A DNA stretch of 64,000 nucleotides from assembly GCF_937952055.1 (NCBI RefSeq), contig NZ_CALFYO010000021.1:372001-436000 (forward strand), written 5' to 3'. Under the pieces are notes generated by a model that worked only from the letters and a program-made list of their open reading frames with translations, was not told where the DNA came from and did no database searches. The translations under genes and the position numbers were made by a program. This document shows positions 1 through 7,875 of the stretch, piece by piece; position 1 is the stretch's first letter; every line of letters begins with the position of its first letter. The DNA is from an uncultured Piscinibacter sp. (GTDB taxonomy: Bacteria; Pseudomonadota; Gammaproteobacteria; Burkholderiales; Burkholderiaceae_C).

Positions 1-1
1 C

Positions 2-1807
2 CTGCCGATCAATGCCGAGACCTCGATCCCGCTGGACAACAAGGCGCAGGTCGAAGTGCTCAAGGGCACCAGCGGCCTGCAGGCCGGCACCAGCGCGCCG
101 GGCGGGCTGGTTAACTTCGTCGTCAAGCGGCCGGTCGACGAGCCGCTGCGCCGTGCCTCGCTGGCGTGGCGCGAGGCGGGCAGCGTCACGGCGGCGGTCG
201 ACCTCAACCAGCGCTTCGGCGCCGGCGGTGCCTTCGGCGTGCGCGTCAACGCTGCGGCGGGCCGGCTCGAACCGAAGGTTCGCGATGCCGACGGCGAACG
301 CCATCTCCTTGCCGTGGCGGGCGACTGGCGCCTCGGCGCCGACACGCTGATCGAAGCCGAGGTCGAGACCAGCCGCCGTTCGCAGCCCAGCGTGCCCGGC
401 TTCAGCCTGCTCGGCGACAACGTACCCGCGCCGGTCGACCCGCGCACCAACCTGAACAACCAAGCCTGGTCGCTGCCGGTGGTGCTGGAAGGCACGACGG
501 CGTCGCTGCGCTGGAAACAGCGACTCGCCGACGGCTGGAAGTTCGTCGCCCATGCGGCCACGCAGCGCCTGACCAGCGACGACCGCATCGCCTTCCCCTT
601 CGGCTGCTTCGATCCCGAACCCGCGCCCGACGGCACGTACTACGCCGACCGCTACTGCCCGAACGGCGACTTCGACCTCTACGACTTCCGCAGCGAGAAC
701 GAGCGCCGGCGAACCGACGCGCTGGAACTGTCGCTGCAGGGCAAGCTGCGCACAGGCGCGTTCGAGCACGGTCTGAGCGCGAGCCTGCTGCACAGCCGCG
801 TGAAGAACCGCTTCGAGCGTCAGACCTTTGCCTTCAGCGGCACCGGCAACGTCGATGGCAGCGTGCAGGACCTGCCCGCCAACCCGGCGCCCAACGACGA
901 CAGCACCAACCGCGACGAGCGCTCCACCGAAATCAGCCTGCGCGACGCGCTTCGCCTCGACGAACGCAGCACGCTCTGGCTGGGCCTGCGCCACACGCGG
1001 CTGCAGCGCGAGAGCGTGCGCACCGATCCGCTGGACCCGCGCGAAACCAACTACCGCCAGACGTTCACCACGCCCTTCGTCGCGGCGAGCCACGCCTGGG
1101 CGCCGGGTCAACTGGTCTATGCCAGCTGGAGCCGCGGCGTGGAGTCCGAGGTGGCGCCGAACCGACCGCGCTACATCAACGCCGGCGAGGCATTGCCGGC
1201 GCTGAAGAGCCGGCAGGCCGAGGTCGGCGTGAAAGGCGGCAACGACGTCGCCGAATGGAGTGCGGCACTGTTCGAGATCCGCCGGCCGCTGTTCGCCGAC
1301 CTCGGTGCCTGCGACGCCGACCTCTCCTGCGCGCGGCAGGCCGACGGTTCGCAGCGCCACCGCGGCATCGACGCCGGCGTGGCGGCACGCCTCGGCAACT
1401 GGTCGCTGCGCGCTGGCGCGCAGTGGCTGCACGCGCGCGTGCTCGGCGTCTCGAACCCGGCGATCGACGGCAAGGCGCCGACCAACGTGCCGGCGCGCTC
1501 GCTGAAGATGCAGGCCGACCACCGCGTCACTGCGCTGCCGGGGCTAACCCTGCAGGGCGGCCTGCTGGCCGAGAGCGGGCGCATGGTGCTGCCCGACAAC
1601 AGCGCACGGATCCCCGGCTACGCGCGCGTCGACCTCGGGGCGCGCTACGACATGCGCCTTGCCGATCGCGCCGTGGTCTGGCGTGCCGGCGTCGACAACG
1701 TCTCGGACCGCCGCGCCTGGCGCGAGGCGCCGTACCAGTTTGGCCACGCCTACCTGTTCCCGCTGGCACCGCGGACCCTCCGGCTCTCGGTCCAAGCCGA
1801 TCTGTAG
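2..1807 (+). CDS. TonB-dependent siderophore receptor, 5' end outside window
   Basis: The open frame runs from the first bases of the window, so the start, signal peptide and TonB box lie upstream. The visible part starts inside the plug domain, at the typical stretch VEVLKGTSGLQAG followed by GGLVNFVVKRP. It then runs as a 22-strand-type barrel to a C-terminus rich in aromatic/hydrophobic alternation (LRLSVQADL). The family imports ferric chelates across the outer membrane using TonB-ExbBD energy; the ligand cannot be read from sequence. About 600 residues are visible, as expected for plug end plus barrel. It ends 33 bp before tRNA-Asn. Family confident, substrate unknown. Confidence 0.9.
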   Translation: MPINAETSIPLDNKAQVEVLKGTSGLQAGTSAPGGLVNFVVKRPVDEPLRRASLAWREAGSVTAAVDLNQRFGAGGAFGVRVNAAAGRLEPKVRDADGERHLLAVAGDWRLGADTLIEAEVETSRRSQPSVPGFSLLGDNVPAPVDPRTNLNNQAWSLPVVLEGTTASLRWKQRLADGWKFVAHAATQRLTSDDRIAFPFGCFDPEPAPDGTYYADRYCPNGDFDLYDFRSENERRRTDALELSLQGKLRTGAFEHGLSASLLHSRVKNRFERQTFAFSGTGNVDGSVQDLPANPAPNDDSTNRDERSTEISLRDALRLDERSTLWLGLRHTRLQRESVRTDPLDPRETNYRQTFTTPFVAASHAWAPGQLVYASWSRGVESEVAPNRPRYINAGEALPALKSRQAEVGVKGGNDVAEWSAALFEIRRPLFADLGACDADLSCARQADGSQRHRGIDAGVAARLGNWSLRAGAQWLHARVLGVSNPAIDGKAPTNVPARSLKMQADHRVTALPGLTLQGGLLAESGRMVLPDNSARIPGYARVDLGARYDMRLADRAVVWRAGVDNVSDRRAWREAPYQFGHAYLFPLAPRTLRLSVQADL

Positions 1808-1824
1808 TCGGTCGCAAAGCTGGC

Positions 1825-1830
1825 TATAAT
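1825..1830 (+). promoter_or_regulatory. -10 element of the tRNA-Asn promoter
   Basis: A perfect TATAAT lies 10 bp before the 5' end of tRNA-Asn, right for transcription starting just upstream of the mature RNA. No convincing -35 hexamer is visible at 17 bp spacing; that position overlaps the stop codon of the receptor gene. Confidence 0.65.
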
Positions 1831-1840
1831 GCCAGGCTGT

Positions 1841-1916
1841 TCCTCGATAGCTCAGTCGGTAGAGCGCCGGACTGTTAATCCGTAGGTCCCTGGTTCGAGC
1901 CCAGGTCGGGGAGCCA
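1841..1916 (+). tRNA. tRNA-Asn (anticodon GTT)
   Basis: A 76-nt cloverleaf with encoded CCA. The acceptor stem TCCTCGA pairs with TCGGGGA, the D-loop has the GCTCAGTCGGTAGAG pattern, the anticodon GTT is at 1874-1876, and the T-loop is GGTTCGAGCCC. A TATAAT box lies upstream and a strong hairpin terminator downstream. The gene-poor islet starts just after it, which makes it a possible integration site, although no duplicated 3' end was found nearby. Confidence 0.97.
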
Positions 1917-1933
1917 AAAACAGCGTGAAGAAT

Positions 1934-1973
1934 CAAGGCCGTAGCGGCGTCAGTCGCTAGGGCCTTGTTCTTT
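1934..1973 (+). terminator. Rho-independent terminator after tRNA-Asn
   Basis: CAAGGCC pairs with GGCCTTG, and the inner TAGCG pairs with CGCTA around an 8-nt loop. A T-rich run (TTCTTTT) follows. It sits 17 nt after the tRNA 3' end. Confidence 0.8.
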
Positions 1974-1974
1974 T

Positions 1975-2425
1975 CCGGGGTCGAAGGACGCGATGTCAGT
2001 TCTTCTGTCAGTGCGCCCCTGGTTGCCGCTGTCGCAAGGAGACGCCCACCCGACCTTGCCGAGGCTCAAGGCGCGTGGGGGCCGCGTCGTCACGCCTGCT
2101 TCCAACTCAGGTGCCGATCCCGCGGACGGGAGTTGCCCCCTCCTCCCGCGGAGGCCCATTCCGGATGCGCCAACAAGCACGCCCCGGCCAACTGCCACCT
2201 GCGCCCGGTCAGTGCGACCCGACTGGCGGAACTCACCGTTGTCGATGCTTCAATTCCAAAGCTCGACCGCGACGCCTCACGCCGTCCAAGCCTTCGGCCG
2301 TTCGAACGCTTCGGCCCAGTCCGCCGCAGCCGCAGAGGACAATTGCGTCAGCGCTGTTCCCGGCAGAGTCGCGATGACAAGCGGCAGGAGGAGGCAGGAC
2401 GGAGCGGGGATTGATCAGCGTGACC
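1975..2425. other. Intergenic stretch without a recognisable gene
   Basis: About 450 bp between the tRNA-Asn terminator and the stop codon of the first hydrolase. Open frames cross it on both strands, but their translations have skewed Arg/Pro/Ser composition and no family signature, so I treat them as chance frames. No repeat, RNA gene or promoter was recognised. Confidence 0.5.
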
Positions 2426-3490
2426 TCAGTCGAACGTGGCAATGGCGCCTGCGGCCGCATCGAGCGCGTGTCCTGGCCAGGGCAGTTCGGGCGCAAGGCT
2501 TCGCTCGATGGCGCGGCGAAGTGCCTTCGCAGGCGGTGGCTGGTGACCCTCCGCCCAGTCGCCCAAATGCACGCGGACGCGCTGGTCGACACGTCCCGAG
2601 TGGAGCGCATCGCTGCCCGTGAGACTCTTTAGAAACGGTGCAAGCTGATGTTCGGCATGCCAATCTGTGCGGTTCTGAAGGTACAGCAAGCTACTGCCGG
2701 CCGATGCGCTGAAGCGCGGAGCGAGGTCGACGCCGATGAACTCCTCCAGCCGACGGCGCGTTTCCGAAAGGCTTTTGAATCCGAAGGCCACCTTGCCGTA
2801 GAGCGCGACATGGCGAGAGCTGTACCGCAAGATGCTGGTTTGTGGATTCCAAACCAACGCAGCAGACTCATCAAAAGCGCTCGAGTAGTAGGCAGCGGCG
2901 AATCCCCCACCGGAGCCTCCGGCGAACAACATGCGCGAGGGGCGAGCGAAATCCCGCACCTTGGTGAGCAGTTGGGGCAGGATCTGCTGCAGTCTTTGCC
3001 GCTCCGATCCGGCATACCACGCCAGTTGAAGCTCTTCGTTCAAGTACAGCGAGGGATCGCTGACACAGACGACGCTTGCAGTCCGGGGCACGAATCGGGA
3101 GGCATCGACAAAGATCGGCAATGGGTTGGACACACCCCGCCGCTGGGCGCCGTGGAAAAGAATGACCAGCGGCTGACCCGGCCGAATGTCGATGAACAGG
3201 TCAATCGGCGGCTCGTGGTTTGCATCCAGACCAGCGATGGTGTGCCATCCCGAAGCGGGCACCCCGTCAAGGGTGAACGCATTCACCGACTTGTGCACGT
3301 AATCGGCACGCCGGGTCGGTCCGCCTCGAATGATCGAATGGTTCTGCGATCTTCCGTCACCAGCAATAGGCACCTGTTCATCTGAGGCTGATGGCGGTGC
3401 CGCACGAGTTCCTGCGTACAGGCCGAGCCCCGCCAGCGGCACCGCCTTCAGGAATAGCCGGCGCGCGGGAAGGGCTTGCAACCGCGACAT
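2426..3490 (-). CDS. Tat-exported alpha/beta-hydrolase-fold protein
   Basis: About 354 residues from the ATG at 3490; a GTG at 3535 would add 15. Near the N-terminus RRLFLK (residues 10-15), a hydrophobic stretch and a small-residue cleavage area form a twin-arginine signal, so export is likely. The body has hydrolase-fold landmarks: an oxyanion-type LFHGA near residue 113, a nucleophile elbow GGSGGG with Ser193, and a late EGH that could hold the catalytic His. The substrate is unknown. The gene follows a shorter, unexported paralogue (3571-4503) on the same strand and is probably cotranscribed. Similar hydrolase-like proteins occur in polysaccharide loci, but nothing here shows that role. 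Confidence 0.7.
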   Translation of the reverse strand: MSRLQALPARRLFLKAVPLAGLGLYAGTRAAPPSASDEQVPIAGDGRSQNHSIIRGGPTRRADYVHKSVNAFTLDGVPASGWHTIAGLDANHEPPIDLFIDIRPGQPLVILFHGAQRRGVSNPLPIFVDASRFVPRTASVVCVSDPSLYLNEELQLAWYAGSERQRLQQILPQLLTKVRDFARPSRMLFAGGSGGGFAAAYYSSAFDESAALVWNPQTSILRYSSRHVALYGKVAFGFKSLSETRRRLEEFIGVDLAPRFSASAGSSLLYLQNRTDWHAEHQLAPFLKSLTGSDALHSGRVDQRVRVHLGDWAEGHQPPPAKALRRAIERSLAPELPWPGHALDAAAGAIATFD

Positions 3491-3570
3491 CGAGCGCGGC
3501 AGCGCCTTACGCCACTTATGCACCGCCAGCGGCACGGCTCACCAAGGAAAGAGATCCGCGTGCAGCCATT

Positions 3571-4503
3571 TCAGGGACTCTCCCGCAACTGGAATGCGCA
3601 CAGTGCGTCAGCGACCCGCAGATCCTCGTCGCTGACGTTGCTCTTCAATTGCATCGGGCCCGCAGCGACCGGCCGAGCCTGAGCGGGCGTGCCCCTGAAC
3701 TGCTGCAGTTTTTTCAGCAGCGAGTCCGCAAAGAGATTCGGTGAATAGACACTCGCCTTGATCCAGGGAACGCACGACTTGTAGGGTACAGACACCGCGT
3801 GGCCGAGGACCCCGTAGTAGTCCGCATGGAACACCACGCGGTTCTGCGAAACCCTGGGAATACGCGACAGGAGTGCGAAGCTGTGATCGAAGACGTGCTG
3901 GCGATCTCCTGCCGAATTCAGCAGGCAGACGAAATTCTGCATTGGCGAGGAGTAGAGGTCCGGCAGATCCAACGGCGCACGAGGCCGCAAGTCTTCAATG
4001 CTCGACACGCCTGGCCAGCAGTAGCGCTGGTAATCAATCAGCGCGCTCGCGTGGTAGCGCATCAGGTCGACCTGCGCATTCACGGCAATTGCCAAGCTTC
4101 CAGGAAGCTTGTACGAGTGGTACAGCGCCGCGTGACCGCCCCCGGAGGCGCCGAAGAAGATGACCCGCTTGAACTTACCGGCTTGGCTGACGAGCTTGAA
4201 GTACTTCTCGAGCAGTGCGGGAAGTGGCAGGTCGTCAGTGCCGAGATACCAACTCAGCTTCAATTCGTCGCTCCGGATGAGGCACGTGTCTGAGACAGCC
4301 AACTGGTGAGCGCCGAACACATGGGGAAAGAGCGGCTGAAAGTGGGGCTTCGGTCGGACCTTCTGATCGACCGCACCGTGGAAGAGGATGATCAATGTGT
4401 CTGTGGAACCGGCGCGGTAGTGGACGGGGATCTGAACGCCATCGATTTCAGCCAGTGCTGGTTCGCCATCCGGCGGGAGTGAAGCGGCAGAGACGATCTT
4501 CAT
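3571..4503 (-). CDS. Alpha/beta-hydrolase-fold protein, cytoplasmic paralogue
   Basis: 310 residues. I chose the ATG at 4503 because GAGGAA lies about 8 nt upstream and the frame before it looks noncoding. The protein follows the same plan as the next gene: FHGA at 42-44, WYLGTD near 85, nucleophile elbow GASGGG with Ser120, a central NAQVDLMRY matching NPQTSILRY of the neighbour, and LGHAV as candidate catalytic His. It has no signal peptide, so the two paralogues probably act in different compartments. The reaction is unknown. The 80 bp between this stop and the downstream start suggest one transcript. Confidence 0.7.
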   Translation of the reverse strand: MKIVSAASLPPDGEPALAEIDGVQIPVHYRAGSTDTLIILFHGAVDQKVRPKPHFQPLFPHVFGAHQLAVSDTCLIRSDELKLSWYLGTDDLPLPALLEKYFKLVSQAGKFKRVIFFGASGGGHAALYHSYKLPGSLAIAVNAQVDLMRYHASALIDYQRYCWPGVSSIEDLRPRAPLDLPDLYSSPMQNFVCLLNSAGDRQHVFDHSFALLSRIPRVSQNRVVFHADYYGVLGHAVSVPYKSCVPWIKASVYSPNLFADSLLKKLQQFRGTPAQARPVAAGPMQLKSNVSDEDLRVADALCAFQLRESP

Positions 4504-5430
4504 CCTGTTCCTCGTGGTGCGTGTTGGCCAGCAGCAGAAGTGCGGGGCGAATACCGCGCCGTTGCCGCCTGGGGAGCGCCGTCGAGAATACGCGAAGCTC
4601 GTGCCGACAATATCGGGCAGTTGGCGGGGATTGATGCGTGATTGAAGGTGCTGCCGGCAACAATGGCCCATGGCGGTGACAGGGCCGTGGTGAGCAAACT
4701 CGCCCCTGTGGAGAGTTGCTGCAACGTGGCCAAACCAGCACACGACTGTCCGAGGCAGCGCATCAACCAGCGCAGGGCCACGACACTCAGAAGGTGAGCG
4801 GCGTCACCGTACAGGTCAACGGCCTGGGCGCATCGCATGCCGCCCTTTTGAGCCAAGTGTCGCGCGTCGAGAACTCGAGTCACCTGGTAGTTCGCCAAGG
4901 GTGGCAATCTGCCTAGGTCATCATCGAAGCGCGGCGCTCGCACAAAGCCGCAGCAGGTCTTGCCTTTGTCCGCCTGGCCGCAAAGTCCTTTGGAGGCGCC
5001 CGCAGCCAACGGAACAGTCGCCTGGCCTGGGCATGACCTCGACTTCTACGGACGATCCTCGGGTGCCGTTTCTTGGCGAGATGACGGCACGGCGAACTGG
5101 CAGTTCAGCAACTGGGACGCCAAGGATCGGTTCAAGCAGGTGCAGTACCAAGGCACGGCCCAGATTGCATCTTCGGTACCGAAGCCTTCCGCTTAGACAC
5201 TTTCGCTCGCCTCTTTGCCGCTTCTTCGGAGATCCAACTGCCCGCCACCGGGCTCACCTCTGTGGCCAAGTCCACCGCCGCGGTCGCCGCTGCCACGACG
5301 ACGTCGACGCCAGCCGCTGCGCCGGCCAAGAAGCGCGTCCGTCCTCGCACGCCATGCCTTGCGAGACGTCGGCCACAATGGCTAGAGCAGACAGCGCGAT
5401 ACCCCGCAGCAAGCAAATGCACCAAGCGGG
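4504..5430. other. Gene-poor stretch, probably decayed DNA
   Basis: About 0.9 kb without a convincing intact gene. On the minus strand around 4740-4870 a short frame reads AHLLSVVALRWLMRCLG, which resembles the C-terminal end of IS4/Tn5-type transposases; the match is short and weak. On the plus strand near 5080-5160 a frame reads WQFSNWDAKDRFKQVQYQG and looks protein-like, but it stops soon and matches nothing I know. Together with the LysR relic to the right, the simplest reading is several eroded genes. Confidence 0.4.
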
Positions 5431-5830
5431 ACGTCATGGGTGCGCCCTGGGAGCAAGAACCAGAGGGGCGACAGGCGTGGCGCGACACCGCGCACACAGT
5501 CCGGTCGAGAGACGGGAGTGCGCCGTGACCGTCGTGCCGGTGACCGGCTCGGCACCACCGGCCTCGCGGACATCCAGCATGGACCTCGGCGTCGTGGCGA
5601 TTCTCGAAACCCGGCGCGGCCGGATATCCCCGTGGCACCAACAAACGGTGCGCACCTCTTGCACCGTTCGCATCTGCCGATGCGCTGCAGCGGCGTCACG
5701 CGCATGTCGGTCTCGAACAGTCGCACCTGGCGACTCAGCGTCGGCTGGGCGGCATCGAGCTTGACGCCGCCTCGCGGAAGCTGCCCATCTCGGCAACGCG
5801 GGCGAAGCAGCGCTGCTGGGTCAGGCTCGT
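5430..5830 (-). pseudogene. Relic of a LysR-type transcriptional regulator
   Basis: Read 5' to 3' on the minus strand, one frame gives QQRCFARVAEMGSFREAA near 5820-5765. The neighbouring frame continues with KLDAAQPTLSRQVRLFETD (about 5762-5705). Together they are the winged helix-turn-helix start of a LysR protein, split by a single-base frameshift. Further on, fragments such as VTGT followed in another frame by LPSLDRTV recall the start of the effector domain (usually GxVxVGLPPS). No frame stays open long enough for the usual 300 residues, so the gene is dead. Its former target is unknown. Confidence 0.65.
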
Positions 5831-5934
5831 GCCGGGCTCGCTCCAGCAGGCACAATCCGCCACACGTGCCTTGCCGTCGGCCACGGTGAGACGTCGCGAG
5901 TTTGTGAGTCCGCTGAGGCTCAGGGGGCGCTTCG

Positions 5935-6633
5935 ATGGTGTGGAAGGATCTGGGAACCAAGGACCGCTGGCTGCTCGTCACGGCAGGGCTGCAAGCCGCG
6001 GCGACGATTGGCACCTTCCTCGTCGCCGTGGTCGGCATCTGGAAAGTCACGCCGATCATCACGTACCAGGTGCAGCAGCAGGAGGCCGAGGCCAAGCGAG
6101 CGGCGCCCGCCGTCACCGGCGAATCGGTCACCGACCGGTTCGCTGCCGACGCAGTGAACTGGTGGGGTGCACAGGTGGCGAGCCATCAGCGCATTCTTGA
6201 TCTGACGGGGCCCAATGCGCCGCGCGACCGAAAGGTGACGTTCGAGGTCATCGCGGGCGGCAGCACCGCCGTTGCGCCCGGCGTGGCGGCGGACCTCCTG
6301 GTGGTGACGTCAACCGCGAAGACCGGTTCGGCCGAGACCGTCCGCGTGCCGGTCAACGAGCATGCGATGCCACCGTCGCAGTACCTGCAGTTGCGTGTCA
6401 ACCACGGGGCACTCGCCGGACTCGATGAGGCGAATCGCGCCAAGGCCGAGATCGCGGTGATGAGCTATATCCAGCGCCAGATGGTGCCGCGCGTCCTCCC
6501 CGCCCATGTGCAACAGGGCATGTCGCTCAAGCAGTTGCACGACGAGATCGCGTTGGAGCAAGGCCAGCGCGTCGAGGCGCTCCAGCACCTCATCGGGCTG
6601 AAGGACATGCTCGACGGCGCGATGCGGAACTAG
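5935..6633 (+). CDS. Membrane-anchored hypothetical protein
   Basis: 232 residues, family not recognised. After a short charged N-terminus there is one hydrophobic segment at about residues 13-36 (LLVTAGLQAAATIGTFLVAV), consistent with a single N-terminal membrane anchor. The rest is soluble and mixed, with helix-rich Glu/Gln/Leu patterns near the C-terminus (residues 185-230). A purine-rich AGGGGG lies about 6 nt before the ATG. Codon use matches the chromosome, in contrast to the eroded DNA before it. It stands alone between a LysR relic and an IS91 relic, with a hairpin 24 bp after the stop. Confidence 0.6.
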   Translation: MVWKDLGTKDRWLLVTAGLQAAATIGTFLVAVVGIWKVTPIITYQVQQQEAEAKRAAPAVTGESVTDRFAADAVNWWGAQVASHQRILDLTGPNAPRDRKVTFEVIAGGSTAVAPGVAADLLVVTSTAKTGSAETVRVPVNEHAMPPSQYLQLRVNHGALAGLDEANRAKAEIAVMSYIQRQMVPRVLPAHVQQGMSLKQLHDEIALEQGQRVEALQHLIGLKDMLDGAMRN

Positions 6634-6656
6634 GCACTCGGACTGCGGCGCCGGGC

Positions 6657-6681
6657 GCCGGCGGGCCAAAGTTCCGCCGGC
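6657..6681 (+). terminator. Hairpin after the membrane-anchored hypothetical gene
   Basis: GCCGGCGG pairs with CCGCCGGC across a 9-nt loop. No T-run follows, so the termination role is inferred from its place 24 bp after the stop codon. Confidence 0.4.
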
Positions 6682-6826
6682 CGACAGGAGCCGATCCTGC
6701 CGCCCTTTGCCGGCATGACGCGCAGCACCGCCCCTGCTCCAGGTCCGGAGCCGATGCTGGCGGCCAGCCGATCCTGGTGGCGCTCTGGCGGTCTGCGCTT
6801 GGGGGCAGTTGCGGGCCAGCCGGCCT

Positions 6827-7096
6827 CTGATGAAGTTGCGCCTCGCGCGGCTGTGCGCCGCGCAGTGTCAGCGCCTTGTGCCCGTCGCGTGGTCCAAAGG
6901 CGATGCGGTAGGTGATTGCCGCGGCCCGCAGCGGTCGCAGCGTGCTTGCCTCGTCCGTGTCTGCGTCGAGATCCACCAGGTAGGTCTGGCCCTTGTCCGC
7001 TTCCGGCACGCCCCGCCGCCTGAACGGCTTCACAAGCCGGGCATTGAGGGTCTGCAGCAGCGTGTGAAGTTCGTCGTCGGAGGGCGCAGAGTTGGA
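6827..7096 (-). pseudogene. Fragment of an IS91-family transposase
   Basis: About 90 minus-strand codons read DDELHTLLQTLNARL, then GQTYLVDLDAD, TLRPLRAAAITYRIAFGPR and KALTLRGAQPRE. This matches the region just before the catalytic part of IS91-type (HUH, zinc-finger) transposases, which continue with a conserved CADIDGFSLHA stretch. Here the frame falls apart right after REAQL, so the catalytic tyrosines and the N-terminal zinc finger are both missing. No flanking repeats are needed for IS91 elements and none were seen. It marks past mobile DNA in the islet. Confidence 0.7.
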
Positions 7097-7173
7097 GCGC
7101 GCCGGCAGGCGCCGTTTTGCTGCAGGAAGTGGCGCGCTCTCGCGGCCGCGCGGGCGACCGCGACAACCGCGGC

Positions 7174-7872
7174 TCAGCGCACCCTGCGCAGCGGCGCCAG
7201 CGTGGCGCGCAGGCGGTCGCGCGCATCGGCCGATTCGGCGGCCGACTGGCCCAGCGCATCTTCGACGTTGCCGATGTGATCCATCATCAGCGCCGCGGCG
7301 CGCTCGAGCTTGCCCTGCTCGATGGCCGACACGATCTGTTCGTGGTCGGCGCAGGACTGGCGCGCGTCGTGCGTCGACTGGTAGAGCGAGGCGACCAGCG
7401 TGGTGCGCGCGGTCAGGTCGCGCAGCATGTCGGACAGCAGCTTGTGGCCCAGGCATTCGGCCAGGCAGACGTGGAAGTCGGCCAGCAGGAAGGCGCGCGT
7501 GGCCGGGTCGGCGCCGTCGATCGCTTGCTGCTCGTCGTGGATGTGCTGGCGCAGGCGGCGCACCGCCGTCTGCAGCGGACGACCCTCGAACTGGCCCTCG
7601 GCCTGTCGCAGCAGCCCGGACTCGACGGCACGCCGTGCCGCAAAGGCGTCGCGCGCCTCGTCGATGGAAGGCTCCACGACGTACCAGCCCTTGCGCGTGC
7701 GCACCTCGACGAAACCGCGCGCCTGCAGCTGCATCAGCGCCTCGCGCACCAGCGTGCGGCTGACGCCGAACAGGTCGGCGAGTTCCTGCTCGCCGAGCCG
7801 CTCGCCGGGAGCGAGCTTCTGCGCGAGGATGGACTCGACGACGCGCTGCGCGATCTCAGTCTGGCTGACCAT
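7174..7872 (-). CDS. GntR-family regulator, FCD subfamily
   Basis: 232 residues. The winged helix-turn-helix is at about residues 8-60 (GERLGEQELADLFGVSRTLVREAL), followed by an all-helical FCD effector domain to about residue 210 with the metal-binding type Asp/His residues (DFHVCLAE, ADHEQIV). Such proteins usually repress organic-acid uptake or catabolic genes and release DNA on binding a carboxylate. The start lies 3 bp after the dctA-like stop, so the two form an operon, and a palindrome suited to this family lies before dctA. Autoregulation with its transporter is the likely job. Confidence 0.9.
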   Translation of the reverse strand: MVSQTEIAQRVVESILAQKLAPGERLGEQELADLFGVSRTLVREALMQLQARGFVEVRTRKGWYVVEPSIDEARDAFAARRAVESGLLRQAEGQFEGRPLQTAVRRLRQHIHDEQQAIDGADPATRAFLLADFHVCLAECLGHKLLSDMLRDLTARTTLVASLYQSTHDARQSCADHEQIVSAIEQGKLERAAALMMDHIGNVEDALGQSAAESADARDRLRATLAPLRRVR

Positions 7873-7875
7873 GGC

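Noticed and set aside
1544..1936. Open frame on the minus strand across tRNA-Asn
   Set aside because: Its start lies in tRNA sequence (TWARTRDLRI pattern), a known artefact of reading a tRNA as protein; the rest is antisense to the TonB receptor.
4740..4870. Possible IS4/Tn5-type transposase end on the minus strand
   Set aside because: The resemblance rests on about 17 residues; too short to call an element without a database search.
4960..5196. Short plus-strand frame with protein-like WQFSNWDAKDRFKQ
   Set aside because: Only the second half looks natural, there is no ribosome site and no similarity I can name; kept only as part of the decayed region.
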